DNA of 64,000 bases from DYTH01 sp964552725 (GTDB taxonomy: Bacteria; Desulfobacterota; Syntrophia; Syntrophales; UBA5619). The notes below the pieces were generated by a model. The model worked only from the letters and a program-made list of their open reading frames with translations. It was not told where the DNA came from and ran no database searches. The DNA lies in assembly GCA_964552725.1 (NCBI GenBank), contig CAZKHU010000002.1, positions 1 through 64,000 of the forward strand. The letters run 5' to 3'. Positions 62,745-64,000 of the stretch are shown here, piece after piece (position 1 is the first letter of the stretch; every line of letters begins with the position of its first letter). A program made the translations under genes and the position numbers.

Positions 62745-64000
62745 ATGCAATTAAAAAAAGCCGCCGTTATCGGGATCGGAAAAACGGGCCTCGCAACAGC
62801 CGCCTTCCTTGCAAAAAGGGGGGTAAGCCTGGCCGTCACCGACGAAAAACCGGTTGCACAGTGGGGAGAAGCCCTGGCATTTTTGAAAAATCTCTCCGCT
62901 GAACTGACCATTGCCCCTTATGGACCGGAGATTCTTGCCGATGTAGATTTGGTTGTTCCCTCGCCGGGGGTCCACCCGGAACACCCGATACTTGCGGAGG
63001 CGGTGCGCCTGGGGATTGACATTCTGAGCGAGCTCGAACTCGCCTTTCGCTTTCTTGAAACCCCAATGACAGCCATTGCCGGAACCAATGGAAAGACGAC
63101 GACCACCTCATTAATCGGAGAAATTCTCCGCAAATCCGGTAAAAAAGTCTTTGTAGGCGGGAATATCGGCGAGCCGCTGATCGGTTATACAGACGGACCC
63201 CAGGACGCAGACTGGGCGGTGATAGAGGTAAGCAGCTTCCAGTTGCAGTGGGTCAGGGATTTCCATCCGAAAATTGCCCTCCTGCTAAACGTCACCCCCG
63301 ATCATATCGACTACCACGGGAGTTTCGCCGCTTACCGGCAGACAAAGGAAAGAATCTTCTCCAGGCAAACCTCCGGCGATCTGGCGATTCTGAATAGCAG
63401 CGAAAACGAATTGGCCGCTCTCGGCAATCGCCTGACGGCGCAAACCGAGTTTTTTCATTCCGGAGACAATTTCGTAGAAACTAGTGTTCACAGCCGCCTG
63501 GCTGGCGACTCGCCGGCGGCGTACAGAGGGATGTTTAGAGACGGCAATCTCCTCGTCCACATCTCGCCCGATGGAAAACGGGAAGAGTACCCCGTCGGCA
63601 TGATCAACATCCCCGGAAGGCACAACCTTGAAAACGTCATGGCGGCAATAATGGCGGCCAGGGGCTGCGGCTGTCCCCGGGCTGACATCATAAAAGCGAT
63701 AACGGAGTTCTGGGGTCTGCCCCACCGCATTGAATACGTACTTGAAAAAAACGGCATCCGCTTTTACGACGATTCAAAAGGAACAAATGTGGACGCCGTG
63801 TTGCGAGCGATCGAAAGTTTTTCCGAACCAATCATCCTCCTGCTGGGAGGACGGGACAAGGAGGGAGATTTTGAAACACTCATCCCCGCCCTCAGAAAAA
63901 ATGTAAAAGAGACTGTGCTTTTCGGAGAAGCAAGTGAAAAGATTAATGAAATGATCGGCAAAGCGGTTAAAGCAACCATGCAAAAAACATTGAAAACAGC
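62745..64000 (+). CDS. murD: UDP-MurNAc-L-Ala:D-Glu ligase (partial, runs off the window)
   Basis: 419 codons are visible without a stop. It starts MQLKKAAVIGIGKTGLATAAFL (Rossmann-like UDP-binding domain), then SPGVHPEHPIL, the ATP loop IAGTNGKTTTTSLIG (about residues 110-124), GGNIGEPLIG, IEVSSFQLQW, LLNVTPDHIDYH, and LPHRIEYV and YDDSKGTNVDAV near the end. ATG 62745 follows mraY by 6 nt with a GAGGTAGGA site. Roughly 30-40 residues are missing at the C-terminus. Confidence 0.96.
   Translation, partial: MQLKKAAVIGIGKTGLATAAFLAKRGVSLAVTDEKPVAQWGEALAFLKNLSAELTIAPYGPEILADVDLVVPSPGVHPEHPILAEAVRLGIDILSELELAFRFLETPMTAIAGTNGKTTTTSLIGEILRKSGKKVFVGGNIGEPLIGYTDGPQDADWAVIEVSSFQLQWVRDFHPKIALLLNVTPDHIDYHGSFAAYRQTKERIFSRQTSGDLAILNSSENELAALGNRLTAQTEFFHSGDNFVETSVHSRLAGDSPAAYRGMFRDGNLLVHISPDGKREEYPVGMINIPGRHNLENVMAAIMAARGCGCPRADIIKAITEFWGLPHRIEYVLEKNGIRFYDDSKGTNVDAVLRAIESFSEPIILLLGGRDKEGDFETLIPALRKNVKETVLFGEASEKINEMIGKAVKATMQKTLKT

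Noticed and set aside
1..64000. CRISPR array, rRNA, integrase or prophage genes
   Set aside because: None seen; the holin-family protein at 23491-23892 is an isolated chromosomal membrane protein and not part of a prophage.

Overview
The window looks like a chromosome segment of a Gram-negative anaerobe of the Desulfobacterota (former Deltaproteobacteria), perhaps near Syntrophales. This placement rests on gene content only: a short argA-like GNAT, an RdgC relative, rubredoxin/rubrerythrin, two large multiheme c-type cytochromes, an orphan CooC, archaemetzincin, outer-membrane and lipoproteins, and a meso-DAP-type mur cluster. A run of 100 N at 48751-48850 shows that this is a scaffolded draft. 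There is no rRNA, CRISPR array, integrase or intact transposase.

Layout. 1-8830 is housekeeping, mostly on the minus strand: radC (+), an IHF/HU gene, rluB-scpB-scpA-trpS, an HU gene with a clear terminator, an argA-like acetyltransferase, recN and nadK. 8976-20880 is one plus-strand run: rdgC-like, der, pyrR-pyrB-pyrC, recO, glyQ-glyS and a GAF-PilB-type ATPase. 20873-24707 returns to the minus strand with mutS, a small membrane protein, rubrerythrin and a 53-residue rubredoxin. tRNA-Asn(GTT) follows at 24953.

25341-32042 is an accessory island coding for DNA restriction or defence: an SNF2-type helicase, a type III-like Mod methyltransferase, a YhcG/DUF1016 nuclease and a Res-type helicase. 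Every one of the four lacks internal or terminal blocks expected of its family, and the 5' end of the helicase is cut at what looks like the left end of an insertion sequence. I read the island as decaying, with misassembly as the alternative.

32140-43256 is mixed: DUF190 and crcB, a small MITE-like repeat, an outer-membrane barrel, ddl, a DUF4384 protein, a putative zinc peptidase behind a consensus promoter with a dyad operator, an FmdB zinc ribbon, a DHH phosphoesterase, two envelope proteins sharing a C-terminal domain, glutaminyl cyclase, a LexA relative with its own SOS-like operator, an orphan ABC binding protein and a B-box protein.

43266-52682 is the most interesting block. A CooC-type ATPase precedes a 13-heme cytochrome c with a separate cytochrome b561. 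Facing them is a minus-strand operon of a 934-residue protein fusing 19 c-type hemes to a membrane cytochrome b (CbcL-like layout), a histidine kinase with its own CxxCH heme motif, a sigma-54 response regulator and archaemetzincin. I infer two quinone-linked routes to multiheme cytochromes, one split and one fused, with a redox-sensing regulator between them. The 19-heme domain is visibly built from repeated units (8+8+3 hemes).

53069-64000 is ruvX, mltG and the dcw cell-wall/division cluster mraZ-rsmH-ftsL-ftsI-murE-murF-mraY-murD (murD runs off the end), with a recognisable promoter and MraZ operator in front of mraZ.
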